From contig NZ_VFPO01000001.1 in NCBI RefSeq assembly GCF_006716765.1, forward strand, positions 6,200,001 to 6,264,000: a DNA stretch of 64,000 bases, written 5' to 3'. Source of the DNA: Actinomadura hallensis (GTDB lineage Bacteria > Actinomycetota > Actinomycetes > Streptosporangiales > Streptosporangiaceae). A program made the translations under genes and the position numbers. Positions 24,397 through 33,645 of the stretch are shown here, piece after piece. The notes under the pieces are model-generated. The model was not told the DNA's origin. It saw nothing but the letters and a program-made list of their open reading frames with translations, and did not search any database. How positions within the stretch are numbered: position 1 is the stretch's first letter; every line of letters starts with the position of its first letter.

Positions 24397-26538
24397 TCAC
24401 TCGGTGAAGCGGAGCGCGTGGACCGCCCTGTCCGCGACGCAGTACACGGTGCCGTCGAGTTCGGTGTAGTGCTCCACGGAGCCGAGCACGCGGCTGAACT
24501 CGTGGTAATGGCGGGTGCGTCCCGTATGCAGGTCGAAGACGTGCATCCCCCGGCCCGTGCCGTAGTACACCAGCGATCCGGAGATGAGCGGCGGTTCGCT
24601 GCGGCCCCTCTCGACGTGGCGTTCCCAGCGGGTCGCGCCGGTGGCGAGGTCGAAGGCGGTGATCCAGTCCTCGTCGGTGACCACGGCCAGCCCACCGCTC
24701 ACTGCCGGGCGCGAGACCTCGCGCAGCGTGCGCTTGTCCGCTTCAGTGCCGGCCTTCTTCTTCCACCGCAGGCGCCCGGTCGCCGCGTCCACGGCGTACA
24801 GGAAGCCGTTCAGGCCGTCCACGAAGACGACGCCACCGGCGATAGTGGCCGGCGCTCCCTCGCGGGCGTCGGTGGCCGCGCCATCGCCCAGTTCGGTGCG
24901 CCACCGCTCACGGCCGGTCGCCGGGTCGAGACCGCGGACGGAACCGTCGGCGGTGATGACGGCCAGTACGTCGCCCGCCAGGATGGGGTCGGTCAGAACC
25001 GCCGCGCCCGTCCGCTTCTGCCAGCGGGCGTTGCCGGTGGTGACGTCGACCGCGTAGACGAAGCCCCTGCGCGTGCCGAACCAGCACGTGGTCCCCGCCA
25101 GCACCGCCCGGGTCTGGGTCAGTTCGTCGCTGCGATACCGCCAGAGCGGCCGGCCGGTAGCGGCGTCGTACCCGTAGAGGCCGTACTCGCCGGTGCGCTC
25201 GAAACCGGTCATGCAGACGACGCCGGTACCGGCGGCCGGGCGGGGCGTGAGCCCGGACGTCTTCAGTTGCTCGGTCCACAGCGTCCTGCCCGTCGCCAGG
25301 TCGAATGCCGTCAGCAACTCACCGCTGGCTTGGTCGTAGACGAAACCCCTGCCCTCGAAAAGTGCGGCGGACGAGCCGCGGTCCACCGTGAACCTTCCGC
25401 GCCACCGCTCCTCCCCGGTCTCCGCGTCGATCGCGAAGGTCTGCCCCGCCAGCCCCTGGGAACCGAACGTGAGCACCGTGTCGCCGGTCGCGACGAGCCG
25501 AGACCTGACGTACACGTCCTCGGGGAGCCGGTACGTCCAGCGGAGCGGATCGTCGTCGCGCAGGAAGAACAGGAGGCTCGCTCCGCCCGCGGCCATCGCG
25601 GCGAGGGCGCCGCCCGCCGCGAGGGCCAGGACCGTGCGGCGGCCGGGGCCGCTGGGGACGGTGGCCTCGCCCCGCCGGGCGACGTCGTGCGCGACGGGCG
25701 GCGGCAGCCAGTGGGTGCCCTGCGGGGCCGGGGCCGGTTCGGCGGACAGGTGCTCAAGGAGCCGTTCGGGGGTCGGGCGGCGGGCGGGGTCCTTCTCCAT
25801 GCACGCCGCGATGAGCGCGCGCAGGCCGGGGTCGGGGACGCCGTCGAGGTAGGGCGGCAGGTGGATGACGCGGTACACCAGCTCGTGGACGGCGCCCTGC
25901 CCGAACGGGCCGACGCCGGTGGCCGCGTAGGTCAGGACGGCGCCGAGCGAGAACACGTCCGACGGCGGGCCGGCGGGCTGCCCGGACGCCTGTTCCGGCG
26001 ACATGTAGGCGGGGGTGCCGAGGGTCGCGCCGGTGCGGGTGAGCGTCGTCGCCTCGCTCGGACGGGCGATGCCGAAGTCGATGACGCGCGGCCCCTCGGG
26101 GGTGAGCATCACGTTGGACGGCTTGAGGTCGCGGTGCACGATCCCGGCGCCGTGCACGGACCGCAGCGCCTCGGCGAGCGCGGCGCCGAGCGCCCGCACC
26201 GCCGGCGGCGGCAGCGGCCCGTGCGCCGCGACGGCGTCCTGGAGGGACATTCCGCGCAGGAACGTCGTCGCCAGCCAGGGCGGCGAGGCATCGGGGTCGG
26301 CGTCCACGACCGGCGCGGTGTAGACGCCGCCGACGGCGCGGGCCGCGGTGATCTCGCGGCGGAACCGCGCCCGGAAGTCGTCGTCCTCCGCCATCGCCGG
26401 ATGGATGACCTTGACGGCGACCGTGCGGCCGGAGGGCGAGCGGCCGAGAAGGACCTGGCCCATGCCGCCCGCGCCCAGCCGGCCCACGATGCGGTAGGGG
26501 CCGACCTGCCGAGGGTCGCCCGGTCGTGACACGGACAT
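24397..26538 (-). CDS. Ser/Thr protein kinase with extracytoplasmic PQQ-type beta-propeller (second paralogue)
   Basis: 713 aa. Kinase domain residues 14-270: glycine loop LGAGGMGQVLLG, Lys43 in AVKVIHP, Asp137 in HRDLKPSN, Asp154 in DFGIARP. One membrane helix near residue 320 (VLALAAGGALAAMAAGGASLLFFL, quoted in part). Outside, about seven PQQ-like blades with repeats such as AVDVTTGNARWQKR and GLDPATGRERWRTE. Likely a membrane receptor kinase sensing a cell-envelope ligand. ATG 26538 follows GGGAGAGCG, 13 bp after the stop of its paralogue. Confidence 0.92.
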   Translation of the reverse strand: MSVSRPGDPRQVGPYRIVGRLGAGGMGQVLLGRSPSGRTVAVKVIHPAMAEDDDFRARFRREITAARAVGGVYTAPVVDADPDASPPWLATTFLRGMSLQDAVAAHGPLPPPAVRALGAALAEALRSVHGAGIVHRDLKPSNVMLTPEGPRVIDFGIARPSEATTLTRTGATLGTPAYMSPEQASGQPAGPPSDVFSLGAVLTYAATGVGPFGQGAVHELVYRVIHLPPYLDGVPDPGLRALIAACMEKDPARRPTPERLLEHLSAEPAPAPQGTHWLPPPVAHDVARRGEATVPSGPGRRTVLALAAGGALAAMAAGGASLLFFLRDDDPLRWTYRLPEDVYVRSRLVATGDTVLTFGSQGLAGQTFAIDAETGEERWRGRFTVDRGSSAALFEGRGFVYDQASGELLTAFDLATGRTLWTEQLKTSGLTPRPAAGTGVVCMTGFERTGEYGLYGYDAATGRPLWRYRSDELTQTRAVLAGTTCWFGTRRGFVYAVDVTTGNARWQKRTGAAVLTDPILAGDVLAVITADGSVRGLDPATGRERWRTELGDGAATDAREGAPATIAGGVVFVDGLNGFLYAVDAATGRLRWKKKAGTEADKRTLREVSRPAVSGGLAVVTDEDWITAFDLATGATRWERHVERGRSEPPLISGSLVYYGTGRGMHVFDLHTGRTRHYHEFSRVLGSVEHYTELDGTVYCVADRAVHALRFTE

Positions 26539-26551
26539 CGCTCTCCCGTTC

Positions 26552-28657
26552 TCACCCAGTGTCTCCGTCAATGTCTCGACCCGGTTCTCCGCGCCGTGGC
26601 TCGGTCGTAGCGCCCGAACCGCCGCGGGCGTCGAGGGCGTACAGATTGCCGTCCTTGCAGCCGGTGTAGACGATTCCGTCCGCGACGGCGGGGCTCGACT
26701 CGATGCCCTCGTCCACCTGGAACCGCCACACCTTGCGGCCGTCGCGCGCGTCCACGGCGTACACGCTGCCGTCGGAGTGGGCGCCGCTCGGGACGTAGAG
26801 GGTGCCGCCCGCCAGGACCGGGCCCGCATCGATCCGGCCTTCGAGCTGGGACTGCCAGCGCATCGCCCCGGTGGCGGGATCGAGGGCGGAGAGCTTCCCG
26901 CCGAAGTCGCCGGCGTACACCGCGTCGTCCGTGATCAAGGGACGGGCGGTGGCGGTCTCGCCGATGTCGAACGTCCAGCGCCGTTCACCGGTGCGGGCGT
27001 CCACCGCGTGGAGCGTCTCGCCCTGGAAGTCGGCGAAGCAGACGAGGCCGTTCGCCGCCGCCGCGGGCTGGACGCCGCGGGGCGACGCGTACGTCCAGCG
27101 GGTCCGGCCGGTGGACGCGTCGAGTGCGACGAGCCTCTTGTCCGCGGGGACGTAGACGGCTCCGCCGGCGACGGCCGGGGTCCGCACCGCGCCGGTCCCG
27201 CGCCACCGGACCGAACCGGTCGATGGGACCAGCGCGTGGAGGGAGTCCCCGCCGGCGTAGACGACGCCGCCCGAGACGACAGGGTCCGCCACGGTTTCGC
27301 CGACCGTCCGCCGCCACCGCAACCGGCCGGTGCGGGCGTCCACGGCGTGCAGGACCCCGTCCTGGGAGAGCGCGTAGACGAGGCCGCCGGCGACGGCGGG
27401 GCCGGTGACGATGCGCCGGGCGGCACGGTACGACCACCGCGGCTTCCCGGTGCGCGCGTCGAACGCCAGAAGGTTCCCCTTCTCGCTTCCGGTGAAGACC
27501 GTCCCGCCGGACACCGCCGGGGTGGAGAGGAGGTACTCGGCGCCGCTGTACCGCTTCCACAGGACCTTGCCGTCCCGCATCGGCGGCGGCGCGGCGGCGG
27601 ACGCGGCGGGCGACGCGCTCGGCCGCCGGGCCCCCGTCCCCTCGTCCGCGCTCCCCATCGCCCGCACCAGCGCCACGACTCCCCCGGTGCCGAGCGCGAC
27701 CGCGGCCGCGGCCCCGCCCACGGCGAGGAAGCGCCTGCGTCCCGGCATCGCGACCGTTTCGAGGATCGTGGGCGGGCGGCCGGGGACCTCCGCGCCCGCC
27801 TCGGCGATGCGCGTCCCGACGCTCTCCGGCAGCCAGCCGACGCCGTGCAGGTCGGTGTCCTCCGGCACGTGCGGGGCGAGGCGCCGCAGCAGTTCGCCGG
27901 GGTCCGGGCGCCGGGCGGGGTCCTGCTCCAGGCAGGCCGCGGCGACGTCCCGCAGCACCGGGTCGGTGACGCCGTCGAGCCGGGGGCGCTCGTGGACGGC
28001 GCGGTAGATCAGCACGTGGGGCGGCCCCTGCCCGTACGGCCCGGCGCCGGTCGCGGCGAACACCAGGATCGCGCCGAGCGCGAACACGTCGGCGGCGGGC
28101 CCCGACGGCATTCCGCGGGCCTGCTCCGGGGGCATGAAGCCGGGCGACCCGATGGTGGAGCCCGTGCGGGTCACGACGGCGGCGTCCGCGGCGTGGGCGA
28201 TGCCGAAGTCGATGACGCGGGGCCCGTCGGGGCCCAGGATGACGTTGGACGGCTTGAGGTCGCGGTGCACGACCCCGGCACGGTGGATCGACACCAGCGC
28301 CTCGGCGAGGCCCGCGCCCAGGGCCAGCACGGCGGGCGCAGGCAGCGGCACGGCCTCGTCCAGCGGGACGCCCGACAGGTACGCGGTGGCCAGCCACGGC
28401 AGGGCGGCGTCGGGGTCGGCGTCGACGACCGGGGCGGTGAACGCGCCGCTGACGGCCCTCGCCGCGCCGACCTCGCGCCGGAACCGCGCCCGGAAGTCGG
28501 GGTCCTCGACCAGGTGCGGGTGGACGACCTTGACCGCGACGAGCATCCCGCCGGGAGAGCGCCCCAGGTACACCAGACCCATGCCCCCGGCGCCGAGCCT
28601 GCCCAGCAGCCGGTGGCGCCCGACCCGCCGGGGATCGCCGGACCGCAGAGCCTCCAT
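26552..28657 (-). CDS. Ser/Thr protein kinase with extracytoplasmic PQQ-type beta-propeller (first paralogue)
   Basis: 701 aa, same architecture as its downstream neighbour. Kinase domain with LGAGGMGLVYLG, Lys43, Asp133 in HRDLKPSN and Asp150 in DFGIAHA; membrane helix near residue 325 (FLAVGGAAAAVALGTGGVVAL, quoted in part); a Ser/Ala/Pro linker; then PQQ-like repeats (AFDARTGKPRWSYR, AVDARTGRLRWRRT, ALDASTGRTRWTYA). First gene of the two-kinase operon; the gap to the second is 13 bp. A tandem duplication with divergence in the sensor half. Confidence 0.92.
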   Translation of the reverse strand: MEALRSGDPRRVGRHRLLGRLGAGGMGLVYLGRSPGGMLVAVKVVHPHLVEDPDFRARFRREVGAARAVSGAFTAPVVDADPDAALPWLATAYLSGVPLDEAVPLPAPAVLALGAGLAEALVSIHRAGVVHRDLKPSNVILGPDGPRVIDFGIAHAADAAVVTRTGSTIGSPGFMPPEQARGMPSGPAADVFALGAILVFAATGAGPYGQGPPHVLIYRAVHERPRLDGVTDPVLRDVAAACLEQDPARRPDPGELLRRLAPHVPEDTDLHGVGWLPESVGTRIAEAGAEVPGRPPTILETVAMPGRRRFLAVGGAAAAVALGTGGVVALVRAMGSADEGTGARRPSASPAASAAAPPPMRDGKVLWKRYSGAEYLLSTPAVSGGTVFTGSEKGNLLAFDARTGKPRWSYRAARRIVTGPAVAGGLVYALSQDGVLHAVDARTGRLRWRRTVGETVADPVVSGGVVYAGGDSLHALVPSTGSVRWRGTGAVRTPAVAGGAVYVPADKRLVALDASTGRTRWTYASPRGVQPAAAANGLVCFADFQGETLHAVDARTGERRWTFDIGETATARPLITDDAVYAGDFGGKLSALDPATGAMRWQSQLEGRIDAGPVLAGGTLYVPSGAHSDGSVYAVDARDGRKVWRFQVDEGIESSPAVADGIVYTGCKDGNLYALDARGGSGATTEPRRGEPGRDIDGDTG

Positions 28658-28783
28658 GGCCGCCCTTTCCGTTCGAACGGTGCCAAGGCCAATCGAACAC
28701 GGAGATCGTCGATCACGGGAGGTTTCGGATCAACCTCCTGCCACGGGCGCGATCAAACGGCCGGGGGGCGACGCAGTGCCCGG

Positions 28784-29554
28784 TCAGCGCAGGGCGGCGA
28801 TCAGGGCGTCGCAGTGGGAGCACCAGACCTGGCGGGCCTCGGCGAAGCCCTGCTCGCGCAGCGCGTCCAGGTGCCACTGGGTCGCGGTCGGGCGGTCGGC
28901 CTTGGCCTGGGCCGGGTCGCGGGGGTCGCCGAGGATCGCGAAGCGGCGGCGGGCGGGCTCGGCGAGGACGGGGTCGTCGGCCGCCTTCGTCCACCAGGCG
29001 CGCCAGTCGAGCGCTCCGGCGGCGAGCTCGCGTTCCTGGCGGGCGCTGTGGAACCTCTTGGCCGCCTCGTTGATGCGGGGCGCGGAGTCGTCGGTCATGT
29101 GGTCGGCGTTCAGGAACACGCCGCCGTCGCGCAGCAGGCCCCTGATCCGCCCGTACAGCTCGCGGAGCGGCCCGGCGTCCAGCCAGTGCAGGGCGGTCGC
29201 GGTCAGGACGGCGTCGTAGGGCGGGTCGGGCAGCGCGTCGGCCCAGGACGGGTCGGTCAGGTCGGCGGTGACGAGCCGCACCCGGTCGTCCCCGGCGAAG
29301 TGGCCTTCGGCGATGGTGAGCAGGGCCGGGTCGATGTCGACGCCCGTGGAGCGGGCCTTGGGGAAGCGCTTGAGCAGCCGGTCGGTGATGCTGCCGGTCC
29401 CGCAGGCGAGGTCGAGGACGTTGGGCTCGGTGCCGACGAGGGCCTCCACCATGTCGAGCATGACGCGGAAGCGTTCCTCGCGGTCGGGCATGTACCACTC
29501 CTGCTGGCGGTCCCAGCTGTCCTGCCATGCCTGCCAGGCGGCCTTGTCCGTCAC
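28784..29554 (-). CDS. SAM-dependent methyltransferase (class I)
   Basis: 256 aa. SAM motif I VLDLACGTGSITDRLL, motif II acidic GVDIDPALL, DAVLTATALHWLD and GLLRDGGVFLNADHM. The AWQDSWDRQQEWYMPDREERF start is shared by small-molecule methyltransferases of actinomycetes; the substrate is unknown. GTG 29554 is chosen because AAGGAG lies 7 nt upstream; a longer frame starts at 29611. Confidence 0.87.
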   Translation of the reverse strand: MTDKAAWQAWQDSWDRQQEWYMPDREERFRVMLDMVEALVGTEPNVLDLACGTGSITDRLLKRFPKARSTGVDIDPALLTIAEGHFAGDDRVRLVTADLTDPSWADALPDPPYDAVLTATALHWLDAGPLRELYGRIRGLLRDGGVFLNADHMTDDSAPRINEAAKRFHSARQERELAAGALDWRAWWTKAADDPVLAEPARRRFAILGDPRDPAQAKADRPTATQWHLDALREQGFAEARQVWCSHCDALIAALR

Positions 29555-29787
29555 GGTGCGCTCCTTGCATATCCGAGGCAGCTGCAACCTTATTGCAGGA
29601 AGAGCCCGCACCGTTCAACGGCAGGCCGCCGAGGAGAGGGGACTGGACGCCCACCGGAGGCGCGCGGGCGGACGCCGAATACGGCCGGCCGACCGATCGG
29701 ACCCGCTGACCTCTGGATTCCCGAATCAAGTTCTAGTATTCAAGAGTCACAACCGGCTCCAGTACGTCCAGCCATCAGGAGGCAGCA

Positions 29788-30933
29788 GTGCAGACTCGAG
29801 CGGCGGTCCTGTGGGAACCGCACACCGACTGGAGCATCGAAGACATCGAGCTCGACGATCCCAAGGCCGGCGAGGTCAAGATCAAGCTCGCCGCGTCGGG
29901 CCTGTGTCACTCCGACGAGCACCTGGTCACCGGTGACATGGTGCTCGACCCCGAGATCGCCGCACTGCTCCAGGTGGAGCAGTTCCCGATCATCGGCGGG
30001 CACGAGGGCGCCGGGGAGGTCGTCGCGGTCGGACCCGGCGTGACCTCCCTGCAGGAGGGCGACCACGTCGTCCTGTCGTTCGTCCCGGCCTGCGGCCGCT
30101 GCCCGTCGTGCGCCAGGGGCCGCCAGCACATCTGCGACATGGGCGCGGTGCTGCTCGCCGGACGCCAGATCAGCGACATGACCAGCCGGCACCGCTCCAA
30201 GAGCGGCAAGGACCTCGGCATCATGTGCTGCACCGGGACGTTCTCGCCCTACACCGTGGTCAACGAGGCGTCCGCCATCAAGATCGACGACTGGATCCCG
30301 CTGGACAAGGCCGCGCTGGTCGGCTGCGGCGTGACCACCGGCTGGGGCGCCGCCGTCAACGCCGCCGACGTGCAGGCCGGCGAGACGGTCGTGGTGATCG
30401 GCCTCGGCGGCATCGGCATGAACGCGGTGCAGGGGGCGGCCATGGCGGGCGCCCGCCACGTCATCGCCGTCGACCCCGTCGAGTGGAAGCGGGAGAAGGC
30501 CGCCGTCTTCGGCGCCACCCACACCGCCGCGTCCATCGAGGAGGCCACCGCCCAGGTCGGCGAGCTCACCTGGGGCGCCAACGCCGACAAGGCGATCCTC
30601 ACCACGGGCGTCGCCACCGGCGACCTCATCGGCCCGATGATGGGGCTGGTCGCCAAGGGCGGCCGCGGCGTGGTGGTCGCGGTCGCGCCGATCTCCCAGG
30701 AGGACGTCAAGCTCAACCTGTTCGACCTGGCGATGCAGCGCAAGGAGCTGGTGGGCTGCATCTTCGGCAACGCCAACCCGCGCCGCGACATCCCGCGCCT
30801 GCTGCGCCTCTACGACGAGGGCAAGCTCAAGCTGGACGAGCTGGTCACCAACACCTACACCCTCGACCAGGTCAACCAGGGCTACCGCGACATGCGCGAC
30901 GGCAAGAACATCCGCGGCATGATCAAGTACTGA
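29788..30933 (+). CDS. NDMA-dependent, zinc-type alcohol dehydrogenase
   Basis: 381-aa medium-chain dehydrogenase. Catalytic zinc ligands Cys40 (GLCHSDEHL) and His72 (GGHEGAG); structural zinc cysteines 102, 105, 108 and 116; Rossmann GLGGIGMNAVQGA. The long insert around residues 120-150 (GRQISDMTSRHRSKSGKDLG) and overall form are those of NDMA-dependent enzymes, whose NAD stays bound and which couple to the redox peptide mycofactocin. GTG start follows AGGAGG. Probably oxidises alcohols to aldehydes; no mycofactocin gene is in the window. Confidence 0.9.
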   Translation: MQTRAAVLWEPHTDWSIEDIELDDPKAGEVKIKLAASGLCHSDEHLVTGDMVLDPEIAALLQVEQFPIIGGHEGAGEVVAVGPGVTSLQEGDHVVLSFVPACGRCPSCARGRQHICDMGAVLLAGRQISDMTSRHRSKSGKDLGIMCCTGTFSPYTVVNEASAIKIDDWIPLDKAALVGCGVTTGWGAAVNAADVQAGETVVVIGLGGIGMNAVQGAAMAGARHVIAVDPVEWKREKAAVFGATHTAASIEEATAQVGELTWGANADKAILTTGVATGDLIGPMMGLVAKGGRGVVVAVAPISQEDVKLNLFDLAMQRKELVGCIFGNANPRRDIPRLLRLYDEGKLKLDELVTNTYTLDQVNQGYRDMRDGKNIRGMIKY

Positions 30934-30972
30934 CCGGGCCGGGCGCCTCCACCGGAGGCGTCGCACGGCTCG

Positions 30973-31007
30973 CCGCCGGTCCGGGGGTTCACTCCCCGGA
31001 CCGGCGG
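30973..31007. terminator. Bidirectional terminator between convergent genes
   Basis: A 14-bp perfect stem, CCGCCGGTCCGGGG (30973-30986) with CCCCGGACCGGCGG (30994-31007), 7-nt loop, between the alcohol dehydrogenase and the leftward acyl-CoA ligase. A smaller GCCTCC/GGAGGC hairpin precedes it. Confidence 0.8.
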
Positions 31008-31032
31008 ACGTCCGCGGGCGGCTTCCCGCGGG

Positions 31033-32583
31033 CTAACCGATCTTGGTGTCGCGGTTCTCCCAGTACGGGTCCCGCAGCCGCCGCTTGAGCGTCTTGCCGG
31101 ACGGGTTGCGGGGGATCTCCGCGATGCGGTCGAAGCCGCGGGGCGTCTTGTACGACGCCAGGTGCTCCCGGCAGAACGCGGTCAGCTCCGCGTCGGCGAC
31201 CTCCGCGCCGGGCCGCAGCACGACGGCCGCGTGCACCGACTCGCCCCACTCGTCGGACGGGACGCCGAACACCGCCGCGTCCGCGACCGCCGGATGCGCT
31301 GTCAGCACCGCCTCGATCTCGGCGGGGTAGATGTTCATCCCGCCCGAGATGATCATGTCGGTGCGGCGGTCGCAGATGTAGTAGAAGCCCTCCTCGTCGC
31401 GGTAGGCGATGTCGCCGACCGTCAGCCACTCGCCGCGGCTCGCGTCCCGGAACTTGCCCTCGTCCTTGTAGTAGTCGCGGAAGGTGGCGGCGCCGCGCAC
31501 GTACAGGTCGCCGGGCACGTGGGGCTCCTCGATGAGGCGGCCGTCCTCGTCGAACAGGGCGATCTCGACGCCGGGGGCGGGCCGCCCGCAGCTGCCGGGC
31601 TTGCGCAGCTGGTCCTCGGGGCGCAGGACGGTGTCCACGCCGAGCTCGGTCGAGCCGTACACCTCGAACAGCGACCCCTCGCCGATCTTGTCGACGTAGC
31701 GGCGCTTCAGCTCGAACGGCCACGGGGCCGCGTTGGCGATCATGCGCTGGAGGGAGGACAGGTCCCGGGCGCGGATCGTCTCGTCCGGCAGGTCCAGCAC
31801 CCGCCGGATCGGTGTCGGGGCGGAGAACGTGGTCGTCACCCGGTGGCGTTCGACGAGGTCGAGCCAGCGCACCGGGTCGAAGTCGCGCATCACGACCACG
31901 GTCCCGCCCATGAGCTGCACGATCAGCATGAAGCTCATCGGGCCGGAGTGGTACAGCGGGCCGGTCGTGAGGTAGACGTCGCCGGGCTGGAACCCGATCT
32001 CGCCGACCAGCCCGAGCACGATCTCCTGGGCGATCTCCCCGCGGACGACGCCCTTCGGCTTGCCCGTCGTCCCCGACGTGTAGAACATCGACGTCCCGGC
32101 CACCGGGTCCTCGCCGCGGGGAACGGGTTCGGTCGCCGGGCTCTTCGCGGCGAGGGCGTCGAGGGAGGACGCCCATTCGGGAGCGTTCCCGCGGAAGGCG
32201 AGCCACCGGCGGACGCTCGTGGCCCGCCAGGACGCCTGTTCCAGCTGGGGCGCCTGCTCGGCGTCGAACAGCACCAGCGCGGCGTCGGCGTTCTCGATGA
32301 CGTAGGACGCCTCCTCCGGCGACAGCCGGTAGTTGAGGGGGACGCCGACCGCGCCGCACTTGCGCAGCGCCGCGATGACGGCCACGACCTCCGTGCTGTT
32401 GCGTCCGCACCACACCACCTTGGTGCCCGCCCGGACGTCGTGGTCGACCAGCAGGTTGGCGTACCGGTTCACCAGCGCGTTGAACTCGGCGTAGGTGAGG
32501 CGCCGTTCGTCCTCGATGACCGCGGTCCTCCCCGGGTCGGCGGCGGCCAGCATCGACAGCGGATCCTCGGTCGGTGCCGTCAC
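31033..32583 (-). CDS. Acyl-CoA synthetase / AMP-dependent ligase (FadD-like)
   Basis: 516 aa from GTG 32583 (AAGGAGG upstream). ANL-superfamily motifs: P-loop MFYTSGTTGKPKGVV, FEVYGSTELG, LTVGDIAYRDEEGFYYICDR and the catalytic-Lys region NPSGKTLKRRL. Activates a carboxylic or fatty acid to an acyl-AMP, then an acyl-CoA. Next to an MpaB-like oxygenase and a TetR regulator, it may act in lipid or terpenoid catabolism. Confidence 0.9.
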   Translation of the reverse strand: MTAPTEDPLSMLAAADPGRTAVIEDERRLTYAEFNALVNRYANLLVDHDVRAGTKVVWCGRNSTEVVAVIAALRKCGAVGVPLNYRLSPEEASYVIENADAALVLFDAEQAPQLEQASWRATSVRRWLAFRGNAPEWASSLDALAAKSPATEPVPRGEDPVAGTSMFYTSGTTGKPKGVVRGEIAQEIVLGLVGEIGFQPGDVYLTTGPLYHSGPMSFMLIVQLMGGTVVVMRDFDPVRWLDLVERHRVTTTFSAPTPIRRVLDLPDETIRARDLSSLQRMIANAAPWPFELKRRYVDKIGEGSLFEVYGSTELGVDTVLRPEDQLRKPGSCGRPAPGVEIALFDEDGRLIEEPHVPGDLYVRGAATFRDYYKDEGKFRDASRGEWLTVGDIAYRDEEGFYYICDRRTDMIISGGMNIYPAEIEAVLTAHPAVADAAVFGVPSDEWGESVHAAVVLRPGAEVADAELTAFCREHLASYKTPRGFDRIAEIPRNPSGKTLKRRLRDPYWENRDTKIG

Positions 32584-32641
32584 GGTGATCGACCTCCTTG
32601 GTCGCCGGTTCGGGCGGCCGCCCCGCGCGGCCGCGTCCACG

Positions 32642-33556
32642 TCACATGGGGCGCTCCGCCAACGCGCGCTCCAGCCGCTCCTGGGCGCGGGCCGCCTGCC
32701 GGGCGCGGTAGGCGATCGGCATGTAGCGGAGGCGTTCGGGCAGCAGCGGCGTGCTCCGCCCGATGATCTGGCCCGCCGCGCGCAGCCGCCGCTCGTCCAG
32801 CGCGCTCCACCGCAGCCCGAGCTTCTCGCGCGCCCGCTCCGGCAGGGTCCCGACGGTGATCAGCCTGCCGAGCCGCCCGCCGGCCGCGCTGAGCGGCGCG
32901 ACCGCGGGCCGCAGCGGCCCCGGCACGTTGGGCGGGACGCGGCCCATCCGGTCGAGGACCTCGTACGCCACCTTGTGGGGGACGAGGGTGTTCTCGACCA
33001 TGTCGTCGAAGTACTCCCAGTAGTCGGGGATCGTCTTGGGGAGCATCCGCTCGGGCACCCGCAGGATCCTGCCGAGGTTCAGGAACTCGTCGAAGACCTG
33101 CTGCTCCTCGTCGGGGGTCATCGGCGCGGGCGCGAAGTACCGGGACGCGGCGACGGCGGCGTAGAAGCCGGTGAGGTGGACCCACGCCCACGGCTCGGCC
33201 GACAGCGCGTGGTGGCGCCGCCCCTCCTCGTCGACCGCGCTGAGCGGCTTGTGCATCTCGCGCAGCCGCCTGCCCTCCTCGATCGCCGTCCGCCCGCCGT
33301 ACACCCAGGTCTGGACGGACGCGAAGCTGCGCGCCGCGCGTCCGAGCGGGTCGGTGCGGAAACCGGACAGCCGGTCGACGACCGTGCCGATCGACGGGTG
33401 CATGACCTGGAGGATGAACACGCTGTTGCCCGCGACGGCCGACGTGTAGAGCCCCATCTGCTCCCACAGCAGCGAGCCCGGCCCGAACGGGACGGGCTCC
33501 GGAGCGGCCTCCGGCGCGGCGGACGGGCTCGCGGGCGCCCCTTCGGTCAGCGTCAT
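32642..33556 (-). CDS. MpaB-like oxygenase-family protein (DUF2236)
   Basis: 304 aa. DUF2236 features: GSLLWEQMGLYTSAVAGNSVFILQVMHPSIG (read in part), GRRLREMHKPLSAVDEEGRRHHAL and WAWVHLTGFYAAVA. The His pair is thought to bind heme or metal in relatives such as latex-clearing protein and MpaB. ATG 33556 with GAGGAGG upstream. Divergent from the TetR gene and followed by the acyl-CoA ligase. Confidence 0.85.
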   Translation of the reverse strand: MTLTEGAPASPSAAPEAAPEPVPFGPGSLLWEQMGLYTSAVAGNSVFILQVMHPSIGTVVDRLSGFRTDPLGRAARSFASVQTWVYGGRTAIEEGRRLREMHKPLSAVDEEGRRHHALSAEPWAWVHLTGFYAAVAASRYFAPAPMTPDEEQQVFDEFLNLGRILRVPERMLPKTIPDYWEYFDDMVENTLVPHKVAYEVLDRMGRVPPNVPGPLRPAVAPLSAAGGRLGRLITVGTLPERAREKLGLRWSALDERRLRAAGQIIGRSTPLLPERLRYMPIAYRARQAARAQERLERALAERPM

Positions 33557-33593
33557 GTGCGCGACCTCCTCACGAGACGACTCTCCTGTTAAG

Positions 33594-33619
33594 GTAAACG
33601 CGAATAAGTAGTCGCTTAC
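33594..33619. promoter_or_regulatory. Candidate TetR operator in the divergent promoter
   Basis: GTAAACG (33594-33600) and CGCTTAC (33613-33619) form an imperfect inverted repeat (one mismatch, 12-nt centre) in an A/T-rich stretch between the DUF2236 and TetR starts. Local autoregulation of both promoters is the usual TetR arrangement. Confidence 0.4.
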
Positions 33620-33645
33620 AAGTCGCGTTCGGAGGCGATCCGCCG

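Noticed and set aside
26777..30043. 1,088-codon + strand open frame across kinase and methyltransferase genes
   Set aside because: Antisense shadow; crosses three real genes and has no recognisable domain.
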